Shown here piece by piece: positions 8,136 through 15,727 of a stretch of DNA of 64,000 bases. The stretch spans positions 3,688,501 through 3,752,500 of the forward strand of contig NZ_JAGINK010000001.1 of the NCBI RefSeq assembly GCF_017875955.1. The letters are read 5' to 3'. The position numbers were made by a program, and so were the translations under genes. Numbering within the stretch: the first letter of the stretch is position 1; each line of letters starts with the position of its first letter. Source of the DNA: Pseudomonas sp. BP8 (lineage in GTDB: Bacteria; Pseudomonadota; Gammaproteobacteria; Pseudomonadales; Pseudomonadaceae). The notes beneath the pieces were generated by a model. That model worked only from the letters and a program-made list of their open reading frames with translations, searched no databases and was not told the DNA's origin.

Positions 8136-9114
8136 TGGTGTATTCCTTGACAGTAAATGAAGCCGCCCAGGGTTGCGGCTTACCAGTGGCAGACAGGGGC
8201 AGTTGCTCGACCCGGCGCACCGCGACCGGCCTTGGCGTACCCGGCGGCAGCGACCTGAAGGCGTCCAATACCGCGCTTTCGGTCAATGACGGCGAACTGA
8301 ACAGCACGTGATACGCCTCGGCGCGCAGCGGATCGCGCACGGGCACACAGGCCAGCGACGGGCAGCCAAGGCGCATGCCCAGTTCACTGCCGAGCCTGGC
8401 CAAGTCGACCCGCAGGCCATTGACCTTGATCAGGCTGCTGGCCCGCCCCAGCCACTGGAAGCGGCGCGCGTCCAGCACCTGGACCACGTCGTCGCAGCGG
8501 TGACTGCTCGCCGCGTGGTCCTGGCCCTGCTCAAGGGCGATGCGCGGGCTGGCGATTTCGAGCGGCGCCGCCTGGCCAACCGGCGTGAGCAATTCGACAT
8601 CGTCGAGCAAGCTCCACGGCTGATCAGCGCTACTGCTCGCCTGCCATTCGCGAAAGGCCATGGCGCCGGTTTCGGTAGCGCCAAGCAGCTCGACGAAACG
8701 CACCTGCGGCCCCGCATGCTGGTGCACCGTCGACAGTGCATCAGGTGGCAGCAGCGACGCGCTGTGCAGCACCAGCACCTGGCGGCCGGCCAGCCTCGCC
8801 AGCAAGCCCGGCAACAGCCGCCAGGTGCTGGCGATGGCCAGGATCACGCAGTGCCCGTTGCCCTCCAGTTGCGGCAAGCGCTGCTGCTCGAGCGAACAGA
8901 ACTGCACCGGCACGCCCATCACCCGTGCGCCGGTCTCGCCAAGAATCTGCCCATAGCTGTGGCTGGCTGGGGCGAACGCGATGATCTCGCTGACGCCAGG
9001 CGCCCAGCGTTGGTAGATCAGCCGCGCCTCGTCCTCCATCTGCTCCCGGCTGCGCAGCCATTGGCGCGGCGTCCCGGTCGAGCCTGAGGTGTGAAACACC
9101 AGGTGGTTGTTCAC
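8122..9114 (-). CDS. Short AMP-binding (adenylate-forming) enzyme lacking the usual N-terminal subdomain
   Basis: A 330-residue member of the ANL superfamily. It starts almost directly at the P-loop (VFHTSGSTGTPR at residues 6-17), whereas typical ligases have 130-200 residues before it. Later motifs are present: GATETGAM (A5), WLGRASSLIKVNGLRVDL (A7/A8 hinge), and PLSATGKPQ with the catalytic Lys (A10). The GTG start overlaps the ACP stop as GTGA, so the short form is the encoded protein and not a misread start. The position directly after the ACP suggests it loads an acyl group on that ACP; a missing N-terminal part might be supplied in trans by the other AMP-binding protein of the operon. 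Substrate unknown. Confidence 0.82.
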   Translation of the reverse strand: MNNHLVFHTSGSTGTPRQWLRSREQMEDEARLIYQRWAPGVSEIIAFAPASHSYGQILGETGARVMGVPVQFCSLEQQRLPQLEGNGHCVILAIASTWRLLPGLLARLAGRQVLVLHSASLLPPDALSTVHQHAGPQVRFVELLGATETGAMAFREWQASSSADQPWSLLDDVELLTPVGQAAPLEIASPRIALEQGQDHAASSHRCDDVVQVLDARRFQWLGRASSLIKVNGLRVDLARLGSELGMRLGCPSLACVPVRDPLRAEAYHVLFSSPSLTESAVLDAFRSLPPGTPRPVAVRRVEQLPLSATGKPQPWAASFTVKEYTNVPC

Positions 9115-9395
9115 GCGCGCGCCTGCAGGGTGAGTTGATCCTCGACTTTTTGCGCGACGAAACGCTCCATCTTGTCCAGGGTCTCGAACCAGAAGCGAAC
9201 GTCGTCACTGAGGTAGTCCACTTCAATGGCGAAGCAGTCCTCGATTGCGGTAATCACCTCAACAGCCATCAGGCTGTCGAAGCGCTCACCGATAAAGTCG
9301 CGAAAACTCGCCTGGCGGTCGATGCTGTTGACGTCCGGACCGAGCAGTTGCTCAAGGGTGTGGCGAATGCGCTGTTCAATGGAAAGGGTATTCAC
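9111..9395 (-). CDS. Acyl carrier protein
   Basis: A 94-residue stand-alone carrier protein of the PP-binding family. The phosphopantetheine attachment serine is Ser41 in ERFDSLMAVEV (the DSL motif), followed by an acidic helix (AIEDCFAIEVDYLSDD). The GTG start overlaps the stop of the tautomerase gene (GTGA), and its own stop overlaps the next start in the same way. It differs from fatty-acid AcpP, which is shorter and uses a DSLD motif in a different frame. It is probably the carrier on which the product of this cluster is assembled or modified. Confidence 0.9.
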   Translation of the reverse strand: MNTLSIEQRIRHTLEQLLGPDVNSIDRQASFRDFIGERFDSLMAVEVITAIEDCFAIEVDYLSDDVRFWFETLDKMERFVAQKVEDQLTLQARA

Positions 9396-9799
9396 GAGCC
9401 TGTGCTTCCTTGTTGAGAGCCTGCGTTGATCAGTGAGGTACCCGCGCTGTAGAACACCTGTTCAGGCGCGATCGGGTCGAATTGCAGGTAGATGAATGCA
9501 TCGCTGTAGCTGCCCCGCAGCGCGCTGTACAAGCCGTCTGCAAGCGCTTGTTGGGCGGCGCCGTCGCGTTCTTCCGAGAGCGTGATGCGCACATGAAACT
9601 GCGCCGGTTTGCCGTGGCGGTCGACGCTCGGCAAGGGCATGCCTGCGCTGAACACGCAGTCCAGCGGCAACGGTGCAAAAAACACCATGCAATGCGCAGG
9701 GTCAGCGCCCAGGCCTTTCAGCACGCGGGTAAAACCAAGGGCGATACGCTTGCGCTCGATCAGCGCCAGGGGCGCACAAGCGACGGTGATGGTTGGCAT
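9392..9799 (-). CDS. Tautomerase-superfamily protein (4-oxalocrotonate tautomerase/MIF fold)
   Basis: A 135-residue protein beginning MPTITVACAPL. Pro2 would become the N-terminal catalytic proline after Met removal, as in the tautomerase superfamily. The length of about 130 residues suggests a fused two-unit form (MIF/CHMI-like trimer) rather than the 60-residue 4-OT form. The ATG is preceded by AAGGAA. The open frame runs further upstream but only through the 3' end of the toroid gene in another frame. In this setting it may catalyse keto-enol tautomerisation or a related hydration step on a pathway intermediate. Overall similarity to named tautomerases cannot be judged by eye, so the family call leans on the N-terminus and size. 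Confidence 0.65.
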   Translation of the reverse strand: MPTITVACAPLALIERKRIALGFTRVLKGLGADPAHCMVFFAPLPLDCVFSAGMPLPSVDRHGKPAQFHVRITLSEERDGAAQQALADGLYSALRGSYSDAFIYLQFDPIAPEQVFYSAGTSLINAGSQQGSTGS

Positions 9800-9809
9800 G
9801 TGCCGTTCC

Positions 9810-11552
9810 TTACGACAGGTGAAGGTTGGGTAGCTGCTGGCGGCTGCCATTGACCCACGCCAGCAGCAGCCGGCCGAGGCATGCCGACATGGCGTTCTGG
9901 CCTTCGAGGTACAGCGGCGACCAGGCATAACCCTGCTCGGTAGCCACCTTGTCGAGGAAGAAGCGCAAGTGCGCGGTATCCACCGGCAGTTCCAGCGCGA
10001 GTGACAAGGCCACGGCCTGGTAGGTGCTGAGCAGGTCCGGGATGCGTTGGCCCTGATTGGCAAATCCGCCCTGGCGTACCTTGTGTGCAGCCAATAGCGT
10101 CGCGGCCTCATGCTTAACCTGGTGACCCAGGTAGGCGAGGCAGCTCAAGGCCTGCAGGCCTGCACGCAATGACGACTGACCGCGTGGGTAGCCGGCATGG
10201 ACCACTTGTCCACCCTCGTCGCGGCGACAACGGGCAATGAAACGCTGCAGGCTGTCCAGGTCCACCCCGGCGTTGTCGTCCAGGCGTTGCAGGATCGCTA
10301 CCGCCGAAGCGGTGGAGACCATGTCCGAGCCGCGCCCTTCCCAAAAACCGAAACCGCCGTCCGGGTTCTGCAACGAGGCCAACCAGCGGCCTATGGCCTG
10401 GCGTGCCCGCGGCTGCTCGGCAAATGCCCCGGCAGCCAGGCCCCAAGCGGTGCAGCGCACCTCGGCGCCGCGCCCGGGCATGTACATGATCCCGGCTTCG
10501 TTGGGCATCTGGCAGCCTTCGATCCAGCGCACTGCAGCGGCGCGATCGGTGCCTGTCAGGGCCTCGCCGAGGATGCTCGAAGCGGTGCTCAAGACATCAG
10601 CGGCGCCGCCCAGCTCGCGGTAGGTATAACCACCTTGCGGCAGGCTCAAGGTGGCGATGAACGCCGCGACCGGGCCAGCCAGGTACTCGACCGGCTCGGC
10701 CAGTGCCTTGAGCGAACCGACGGCGCAGAACACCGCCCAGACATCCTCGCAGTCATAACCGTGCCAACGTACGAAGCCGCCCGCAGGGCCACGCAGCCCT
10801 TCGATCCAGCTGACGCAGCGCGGTCTGTCCAGGGGTTGCGCGCCGAGTTCGGCCAGGCTCGCGGTGGCGCGGTAGGTCGCCCACAGGCACGGAGAATCTG
10901 CCGACTCACTGAAACGAAAGCCACCTTCCGCCGTCTGTTGCGCCTGCAACCAGGCGATCAACCGCGCCCGGTCCCAGGCCGGCGCACGCAGACCGGCCCG
11001 CTGCAGGGCGCGCGCGGCCATCACCCCATAGAAGCAGGCCCGGCTATCGGCTACATCGCGTTGGGCGAAATCAGCCGACCAGCTCAGGCCGCCGTTGGCG
11101 CATTGCAAGCCTTCCAGCCAGCTATACAGCGCCTCGGCATGCTGCACCTGGCCTTGGCAGACCTCGAGCAAGGTGCGCAGCGCATAGTGGGTGGCCCAGG
11201 CATCGGCAGTCTGCCCTGGGCACATGGCGTAGGCGTCGCCGTCAAACAGGGTGTGGAGCCACTCGGCAGTGGCCTCACGGCGGTCTATGGCGAGGCCGAG
11301 ATCCTTCAGGGTCTCACTGCAATAGAACGTCGCCCAGGCATCCGAGGGCATGCCCTTGCTCCAGGCGTAGCCGCCATCGCGGTTGCGCCGCGACTGAATG
11401 TAGCCTTGCAGTTGCGGCACATCGGCGCTGTCGAGGCGCTCGATCCAGGCCAGGCTGCGGACGGCCGCGTAGGTGCACCAGAGATCGGGCTGATGGTTGC
11501 CCTGGCCCTGGCCTTGGGGAAAGCGTGGCGGTTGCAGCACAGGCTCGCTCAT
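9810..11552 (-). CDS. Alpha/alpha-toroid protein of the prenyltransferase/squalene-cyclase repeat fold
   Basis: A 580-residue protein made of about ten repeats of roughly 50 residues, each with a helix like DxWxTYxALxxL followed by a QxxxGGF turn (DLWCTYAAVRSL, DAWATFYCSETL, DAWATHYALRTL, CLWATYRATASL, DVWAVFCAVGSL, DMVSTASAVAIL, DLLSTYQAVALS). This is the double helical barrel of protein prenyltransferase beta subunits and squalene-hopene cyclases. No DxDD class-II cyclase acid motif is visible, and no clear Asp/Cys/His zinc triad can be fixed, so neither terpene cyclisation nor prenyl transfer is assured. The ATG overlaps the upstream gene's stop (ATGA), and the tautomerase starts 10 bp after it. 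It may bind or cyclise an acyl-ACP-linked chain; that is speculation. Confidence 0.8.
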   Translation of the reverse strand: MSEPVLQPPRFPQGQGQGNHQPDLWCTYAAVRSLAWIERLDSADVPQLQGYIQSRRNRDGGYAWSKGMPSDAWATFYCSETLKDLGLAIDRREATAEWLHTLFDGDAYAMCPGQTADAWATHYALRTLLEVCQGQVQHAEALYSWLEGLQCANGGLSWSADFAQRDVADSRACFYGVMAARALQRAGLRAPAWDRARLIAWLQAQQTAEGGFRFSESADSPCLWATYRATASLAELGAQPLDRPRCVSWIEGLRGPAGGFVRWHGYDCEDVWAVFCAVGSLKALAEPVEYLAGPVAAFIATLSLPQGGYTYRELGGAADVLSTASSILGEALTGTDRAAAVRWIEGCQMPNEAGIMYMPGRGAEVRCTAWGLAAGAFAEQPRARQAIGRWLASLQNPDGGFGFWEGRGSDMVSTASAVAILQRLDDNAGVDLDSLQRFIARCRRDEGGQVVHAGYPRGQSSLRAGLQALSCLAYLGHQVKHEAATLLAAHKVRQGGFANQGQRIPDLLSTYQAVALSLALELPVDTAHLRFFLDKVATEQGYAWSPLYLEGQNAMSACLGRLLLAWVNGSRQQLPNLHLS

Positions 11553-12865
11553 GGCTGGCCCCCGACGAAGCGCAGGTTGGTCTTCTTCCAGCTCTTCTGC
11601 GAGGCGCCGCTCTTGTTCAGCGCCGAGAGGTTGTTGACGAACAGGATGCGGCTCCAGCGCAGGCGCATGTGTGCTTCGGAATGCGCTTGCAGGCGCGCTT
11701 GCAGGGCGGCTTCCTGGCTGCTGTCCCAGACCACGTCGCGTTCCAGAATCAACGCGGCCGTGTCGTTGTCACGGTCGACTTCGATCATGTAGCCAGTGGC
11801 ATCGCAATTGCCGTAGACCACCTCCTCCACGGCACGGATTTCCAAGGGCACGCCGCTGACGACGATGCTGTCATGGTCGCGACCGTTGACCAGCAGGGTC
11901 GGGCTGAGCAATCCGGGGGTGCATTCGCTGGTGATCGTGACGCTGTCACCGGTATCCAGGCGCAACAGTGGCCGCGCATAGAGGTTCAGCGGCGTCACTA
12001 CCAGACGGCCGGTCAGGGCGCGTGCGGGGGGCACCAGACGACCGTCCGCCAGCAGCAGTTCGAAGTAGTTGGTGGCGGTGGCCAGGCGCATGACCCGGTC
12101 TTCGCCGACTGCGGCCAGGGTGCCGGTCTCGGTACTGCCGTAGCTGGCGTCGAACACCTCACACTGCCACCAGCGCGCCAAGCGCTCACGAAACGGCAGG
12201 GTATTGACCTCGCCGAGCAGCATGATCGAACGCACCGACTGGGCAAAGCCATCGAGCATCTCGCGCTGCTTGAGATACCGGGTCAGCTGCACCAATACGC
12301 CTGGGGCGATAAACAGCACGGTGGGCTGATAGGTGGCGAAGGTGGTGCACACCCGCTCCCAGTCGGTGATACCCGTGGTGAACGGATACAGCCGCACGTG
12401 AGAGACATCCAGGTATTCGCACACATTGGCGATCAGGTCGCCGACCGGGACGATGTCCGAAGGCATCAGGTTGGCCACCCGCGCGCCACGTTGCAACACT
12501 GATTGCCAGTGGCTGGCGACGCTGATGGCGTTCCAGATGATGTCCTGCTTCAAACGTGGCGTCGGCGTCGGCTCGCCGGTGGTGCCGGTGGTGGCGTAGT
12601 ACTTGGCCGCCTGGCCCAGGCTGACCGTGCAGAAGTCCAGTGGCCGAGCCTTGAGGCTGGCCTTGGGCGTGGGTGGCAGCTGCTCGAAAGCGGCCAGGCT
12701 GAATGGGCCGAGGTCGGCATAGTAGGCGCCGCCGCGGGCGCGCTCCCAGGCCGCCTGCAACTTGCCGGTGTAAAAAGTCTGATCAGGCAGTTGCCCGAAC
12801 TGCTGTCGAAGTTCGCCCTCGGCGTCCTTGACGGCAGCGTAGTCATTATCCGTGTGAACCAACAT
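11549..12865 (-). CDS. PaaK/CapK-like adenylate-forming enzyme, first gene of the operon
   Basis: A 438-residue AMP-binding protein of the phenylacetate-CoA-ligase-like branch. It has the P-loop YATTGTTGEPTPTPR (about residue 120), the substrate-site motif ASYGSTETGT and the hinge-region aspartate in LLRLDTGDS. It would activate a carboxylic acid as an acyl-adenylate and pass it to CoA or to the ACP encoded three genes downstream. The start at 12865 has GAGAGGGG upstream; the frame can open earlier (12943) but without a ribosome site. It overlaps the toroid gene by 4 bp (ATGA). As the leading gene of seven co-directional genes it is likely the gateway step; the acid it uses is unknown. Confidence 0.85.
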   Translation of the reverse strand: MLVHTDNDYAAVKDAEGELRQQFGQLPDQTFYTGKLQAAWERARGGAYYADLGPFSLAAFEQLPPTPKASLKARPLDFCTVSLGQAAKYYATTGTTGEPTPTPRLKQDIIWNAISVASHWQSVLQRGARVANLMPSDIVPVGDLIANVCEYLDVSHVRLYPFTTGITDWERVCTTFATYQPTVLFIAPGVLVQLTRYLKQREMLDGFAQSVRSIMLLGEVNTLPFRERLARWWQCEVFDASYGSTETGTLAAVGEDRVMRLATATNYFELLLADGRLVPPARALTGRLVVTPLNLYARPLLRLDTGDSVTITSECTPGLLSPTLLVNGRDHDSIVVSGVPLEIRAVEEVVYGNCDATGYMIEVDRDNDTAALILERDVVWDSSQEAALQARLQAHSEAHMRLRWSRILFVNNLSALNKSGASQKSWKKTNLRFVGGQP

Positions 12866-13196
12866 CGACCCGCCCCTCTCGTATAAGTCGCGACGAGAAT
12901 TGGCGAGAGCCTGCGCTGAGTAAAATATTATTTTCGACCCCACGGTGATAGTCGAAAAGTATTAGTTGGCTTTGAAATTCAAGGATTTACAGTAGCTGTG
13001 GGGCAACCGCAAGGAGCATCCCCCGTCGCCACAGGGGTTAACACTGGGTATCACATAAAGACATTTATTGTATTTCCCAAGCACGGCCCCACTGCCCACT
13101 ATCGGCGCCACCTGCAGCACTTGGCAGGACGAGCACGCCTGGTGCAAACACCGTGCAGCAGCGGTTCCAGGCGCCGATTAACCTGTTACGTCACTC
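12866..13196. other. Divergent promoter region between the biosynthetic operon and the MFS gene
   Basis: About 330 bp with no supported gene. It is distinctly richer in A/T than the flanking genes, especially 12925-13000, and must hold the promoters of both units. A possible stem CTGTGG (12996-13001) with CCACAG (13029-13034) encloses a C-rich loop; I do not recognise it as a known riboswitch. Short open frames here on both strands lack ribosome sites. Confidence 0.6.
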
Positions 13197-14408
13197 ATGG
13201 ATGAGTCGGATACCGCAATGCCTATTGTCATCTACGTGTTTTCGCTGTGTACCTTCACCTTCGGCTTGTCCGAATTCATCGTCGCCGGGCTGGTCTCGGC
13301 GATGGCCGACGACCTCGGCAGCTCGTTGACCTCGGTGGGCTCTGCAATTGCTGCCTATGCCCTGGGCGCGGCCATTGGCGCGCCGATCCTGACCGCCTTG
13401 CTGGTGAGCTGGCGTGACCGCTCGGTGCTGCTGTTGACGCTCGCCGTACTGAGCCTCGGTAGCCTGCTGCTGGCCAGCCTTGATCAGTTACTGCTGGTGC
13501 ACTTGTTGCGCTTCGTTATCGGCCTGGCGCATGGGGTGTTCATGGCGGTGGCGTCCAACGTTGCGGTAAAGCTGGTAGACCCGGCGCGGGCCGGGCGAGC
13601 GCTTTCGCTGGTGTGGCTCGGGCTGACCCTGGCGCTGGCACTGGGGGTGCCGCTGGGCACGGTGTTGGGCAGCTTCTGGACCTGGCGGGCAATCTTCGTC
13701 GTACTCGGTGTGCTGGGGATTTTCAGCCTGCTCGGGTTGATGTGGCTGATGCCGCGGGCGGCGCAGCCGCTGCGGGTTGCGGATGGCGGCCGTTTGGCGG
13801 GGTTGAGGGCTGTTGGCCAGCGGCCACTGCTGATGGCGGCCGCAGTGGCCATGCTGGTCAGCGTCGCGGTGTTCTCGTTCTTTACCTATGTGTCGCCGTT
13901 TCTGCTTGAGATCACCCAGGGTGGGCTGCGCTTGCTTGGCCTGGGCATGCTGATGTTTGGCGGCTGCACCATCCTTGGCAACCTGCTTGGCGGCTACGCA
14001 GCGGATCGCTTCGAGCCCGGCCGCAGCCTGATGATCGCCTTGGCCCTGCTGACCGCGACGCTGGCCCTGCTGTATGTCATGCAACAGTCTGCAGGGTCAG
14101 TACTGGTGCTGCTGGGGGTGTTGGGGGCGGTGTTTTTTGCCATCGTTACCCTGTCGACCTTGCGCCTGCTCAACCTGGCCAAGGCGCTCGCACCAGAGGC
14201 CACTGGCGTGGCGTCCGGGCTGAGCATTGCCGCCTTCAATCTGGGCACCGCGCTGGGTGGGGGACTGGGTGGCTGGTTGATCGAGCGGGTGGGCTTGGCC
14301 TACCTACCGCTGGCAGGCGTCGGCGCGGCGTTGCTGGCCATGCTGGTGCTGGCCGGGCAAACCGAGCCGGCCCCCAGCCTGGATGCCGAGCCCGAACAGC
14401 AAAATTGA
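13197..14408 (+). CDS. MFS efflux transporter (DHA1, AraJ/YdhP-like)
   Basis: A 403-residue major facilitator with 12 predicted hydrophobic segments. After helix 1 (IVIYVFSLCTFTFGLSEFIVAGL) comes a helix 2-3 loop SWRDRSV in place of the usual GRKR form, and helix 5 has the motif-C style GLTLALALGVPLGT typical of drug:H+ antiporters. An alternative ATG at 13218 (MPIVIYVFSL) is equally possible because neither has a strong ribosome site. The gene diverges from the seven-gene operon, so it is a natural candidate for exporting that pathway's product or giving self-protection. It ends three bases before the glycerate kinase gene ends on the other strand. Confidence 0.87.
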   Translation: MDESDTAMPIVIYVFSLCTFTFGLSEFIVAGLVSAMADDLGSSLTSVGSAIAAYALGAAIGAPILTALLVSWRDRSVLLLTLAVLSLGSLLLASLDQLLLVHLLRFVIGLAHGVFMAVASNVAVKLVDPARAGRALSLVWLGLTLALALGVPLGTVLGSFWTWRAIFVVLGVLGIFSLLGLMWLMPRAAQPLRVADGGRLAGLRAVGQRPLLMAAAVAMLVSVAVFSFFTYVSPFLLEITQGGLRLLGLGMLMFGGCTILGNLLGGYAADRFEPGRSLMIALALLTATLALLYVMQQSAGSVLVLLGVLGAVFFAIVTLSTLRLLNLAKALAPEATGVASGLSIAAFNLGTALGGGLGGWLIERVGLAYLPLAGVGAALLAMLVLAGQTEPAPSLDAEPEQQN

Positions 14409-14411
14409 GCC

Positions 14412-15551
14412 TCAACCCTGCCGGGCGCAGTGCCAGAGCCGGGCAATGTCACTCGCCCGGGCGTGGAGCAAGGCCGGTGCATCGGTACAGGCCTGCTCCA
14501 GGGTCATCGGCCCGCTGGCCAGGGCGAACGCAGCATCGATGCCGTGGGCGTAGAGCTGCTGATAGCCTTCTCCCAAGGTCCCGGCGAGCACCACCACCGG
14601 CACCGCGTGCCGCTTGGCGACCCGCGCCACACCCATGGGAGTCTTGCCACGCAGGGTCTGCGCGTCGAAACGGCCTTCGCCAGTGATCACCAGGTCGGCG
14701 CCCTGCACCAGCGCATCGAGGCCGGCCAGCTCTGCCACCACTTCCACCCCAGGGCGGAAGCGCGCGCCCATGAACGCCTTGGCAGCGAAACCCATGCCGC
14801 CGGCAGCGCCACAACCGGGAAAGTCCCGCACATCCTCACCGAGCAACTGCGCGCAGTGGTCGGCAAAGTGGCCGAGGGCCTGGTCGAGGGCCTGCACCTG
14901 TTGCGCACTGGCACCTTTCTGCGGGCCGAAAATCGCCGAAGCGCCGTTCGCACCGCACAGCGGGTTATCGACATCGGCCGCCACTTCGACCTGCACTTCC
15001 GCCAACCGTGGGTCAAGGTCACTGGCGTCAATACGGGCCAGTCGGGCCAGGGCCAGGCCGCCTTCCTCCAAGGCTTGGCCATCAGCGTCGAGCAGACGCA
15101 GGCCCAAGGCGCGGAGCATGCCGCTACCGCCATCGTTGGTGGCACTGCCACCGATGGCCAGGACGATCCGCTGTGCGCCGGCGGCCAGCGCGCTGGCAAT
15201 CAGCTCGCCAGTACCCCAGGTACTGCTGCGGCAGGCATCGCGCTGGCCGGTCGGCACCAGTTGCAAGCCACTGGCCTGGGCCATTTCGATGATCGCCGTG
15301 CGGCTCTCGGCGAGCCAGCCCCAGCCTGCTTCGGCGCGGCTGCCCAGCGGGCCACGGACCGTTTGCCGGCGCAACTCACCCTGGCTCGCGGCAAGGATCG
15401 TCTCCATGGTGCCCTCGCCGCCATCGGCCATCGGGCATTCGACGTACTCGGCATCTGGCCACACCTCGGCCAGGCCACTGGCAATCGCCCTGGCGACACC
15501 GGCGGCATCGAGGCTGTCCTTGAACGAATCGGGGGCGATAACGATTTTCAT
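14412..15551 (-). CDS. Glycerate 2-kinase
   Basis: A 379-residue GlxK/GarK-type glycerate kinase. The N-terminus MKIVIAPDSFKDSLDA is the family hallmark. It is followed by MADGGEGTMET, the glycine-rich IGGSATNDGGSGML and ITGEGRFDAQTLRGKTP. It phosphorylates D-glycerate to 2-phosphoglycerate in the cytoplasm, the last step when sugar diacids (glucarate, galactarate) or glyoxylate are routed into glycolysis. The start has AGGAGA ahead; a 32-residue upstream extension of the frame is rejected. It lies downstream of a cdaR-like regulator on the same strand, so the two may be co-transcribed despite the REP element between them. Confidence 0.92.
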   Translation of the reverse strand: MKIVIAPDSFKDSLDAAGVARAIASGLAEVWPDAEYVECPMADGGEGTMETILAASQGELRRQTVRGPLGSRAEAGWGWLAESRTAIIEMAQASGLQLVPTGQRDACRSSTWGTGELIASALAAGAQRIVLAIGGSATNDGGSGMLRALGLRLLDADGQALEEGGLALARLARIDASDLDPRLAEVQVEVAADVDNPLCGANGASAIFGPQKGASAQQVQALDQALGHFADHCAQLLGEDVRDFPGCGAAGGMGFAAKAFMGARFRPGVEVVAELAGLDALVQGADLVITGEGRFDAQTLRGKTPMGVARVAKRHAVPVVVLAGTLGEGYQQLYAHGIDAAFALASGPMTLEQACTDAPALLHARASDIARLWHCARQG

Positions 15552-15670
15552 GGGGATTCTCCTGATCCAGATAGGTGCATGCTGACAGCCTCGCAGGCCT
15601 TGGGCCTCAGTCGGATGCACAAAATCGCGACCAGCTTGATTGGGCAAATGCCTTTGGCGAGCCCCTCAAC

Positions 15671-15703
15671 CCTGTAGGAGCGGGCTTGCCCCGCGAAGAG
15701 GCC
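15671..15703. repeat. REP palindrome
   Basis: A Pseudomonas-type REP unit, a GCGGG/CCCGC stem flanked by TGTAGGA and GAAGAGG. It sits between the cdaR-like gene and the glycerate kinase gene. The same unit recurs at 18387, 38740 and 41985. Confidence 0.85.
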
Positions 15704-15727
15704 GCCACTGATACCCACGCCACCGAC

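Noticed and set aside
9810..11552. Calling the toroid protein a terpene cyclase or protein prenyltransferase
   Set aside because: Only the repeat fold is supported; no DxDD motif or definable zinc triad was found, so the enzymatic name is withheld.
12996..13034. Stem-loop considered as a riboswitch before the MFS gene
   Set aside because: A 6-bp stem with a C-rich loop matches no riboswitch consensus I know.
12962..13147. Cys-rich 61-codon minus frame in the biosynthetic-operon promoter region, considered as a second peptide precursor
   Set aside because: No ribosome site before the start and no modification enzyme of the RiPP type in that operon.
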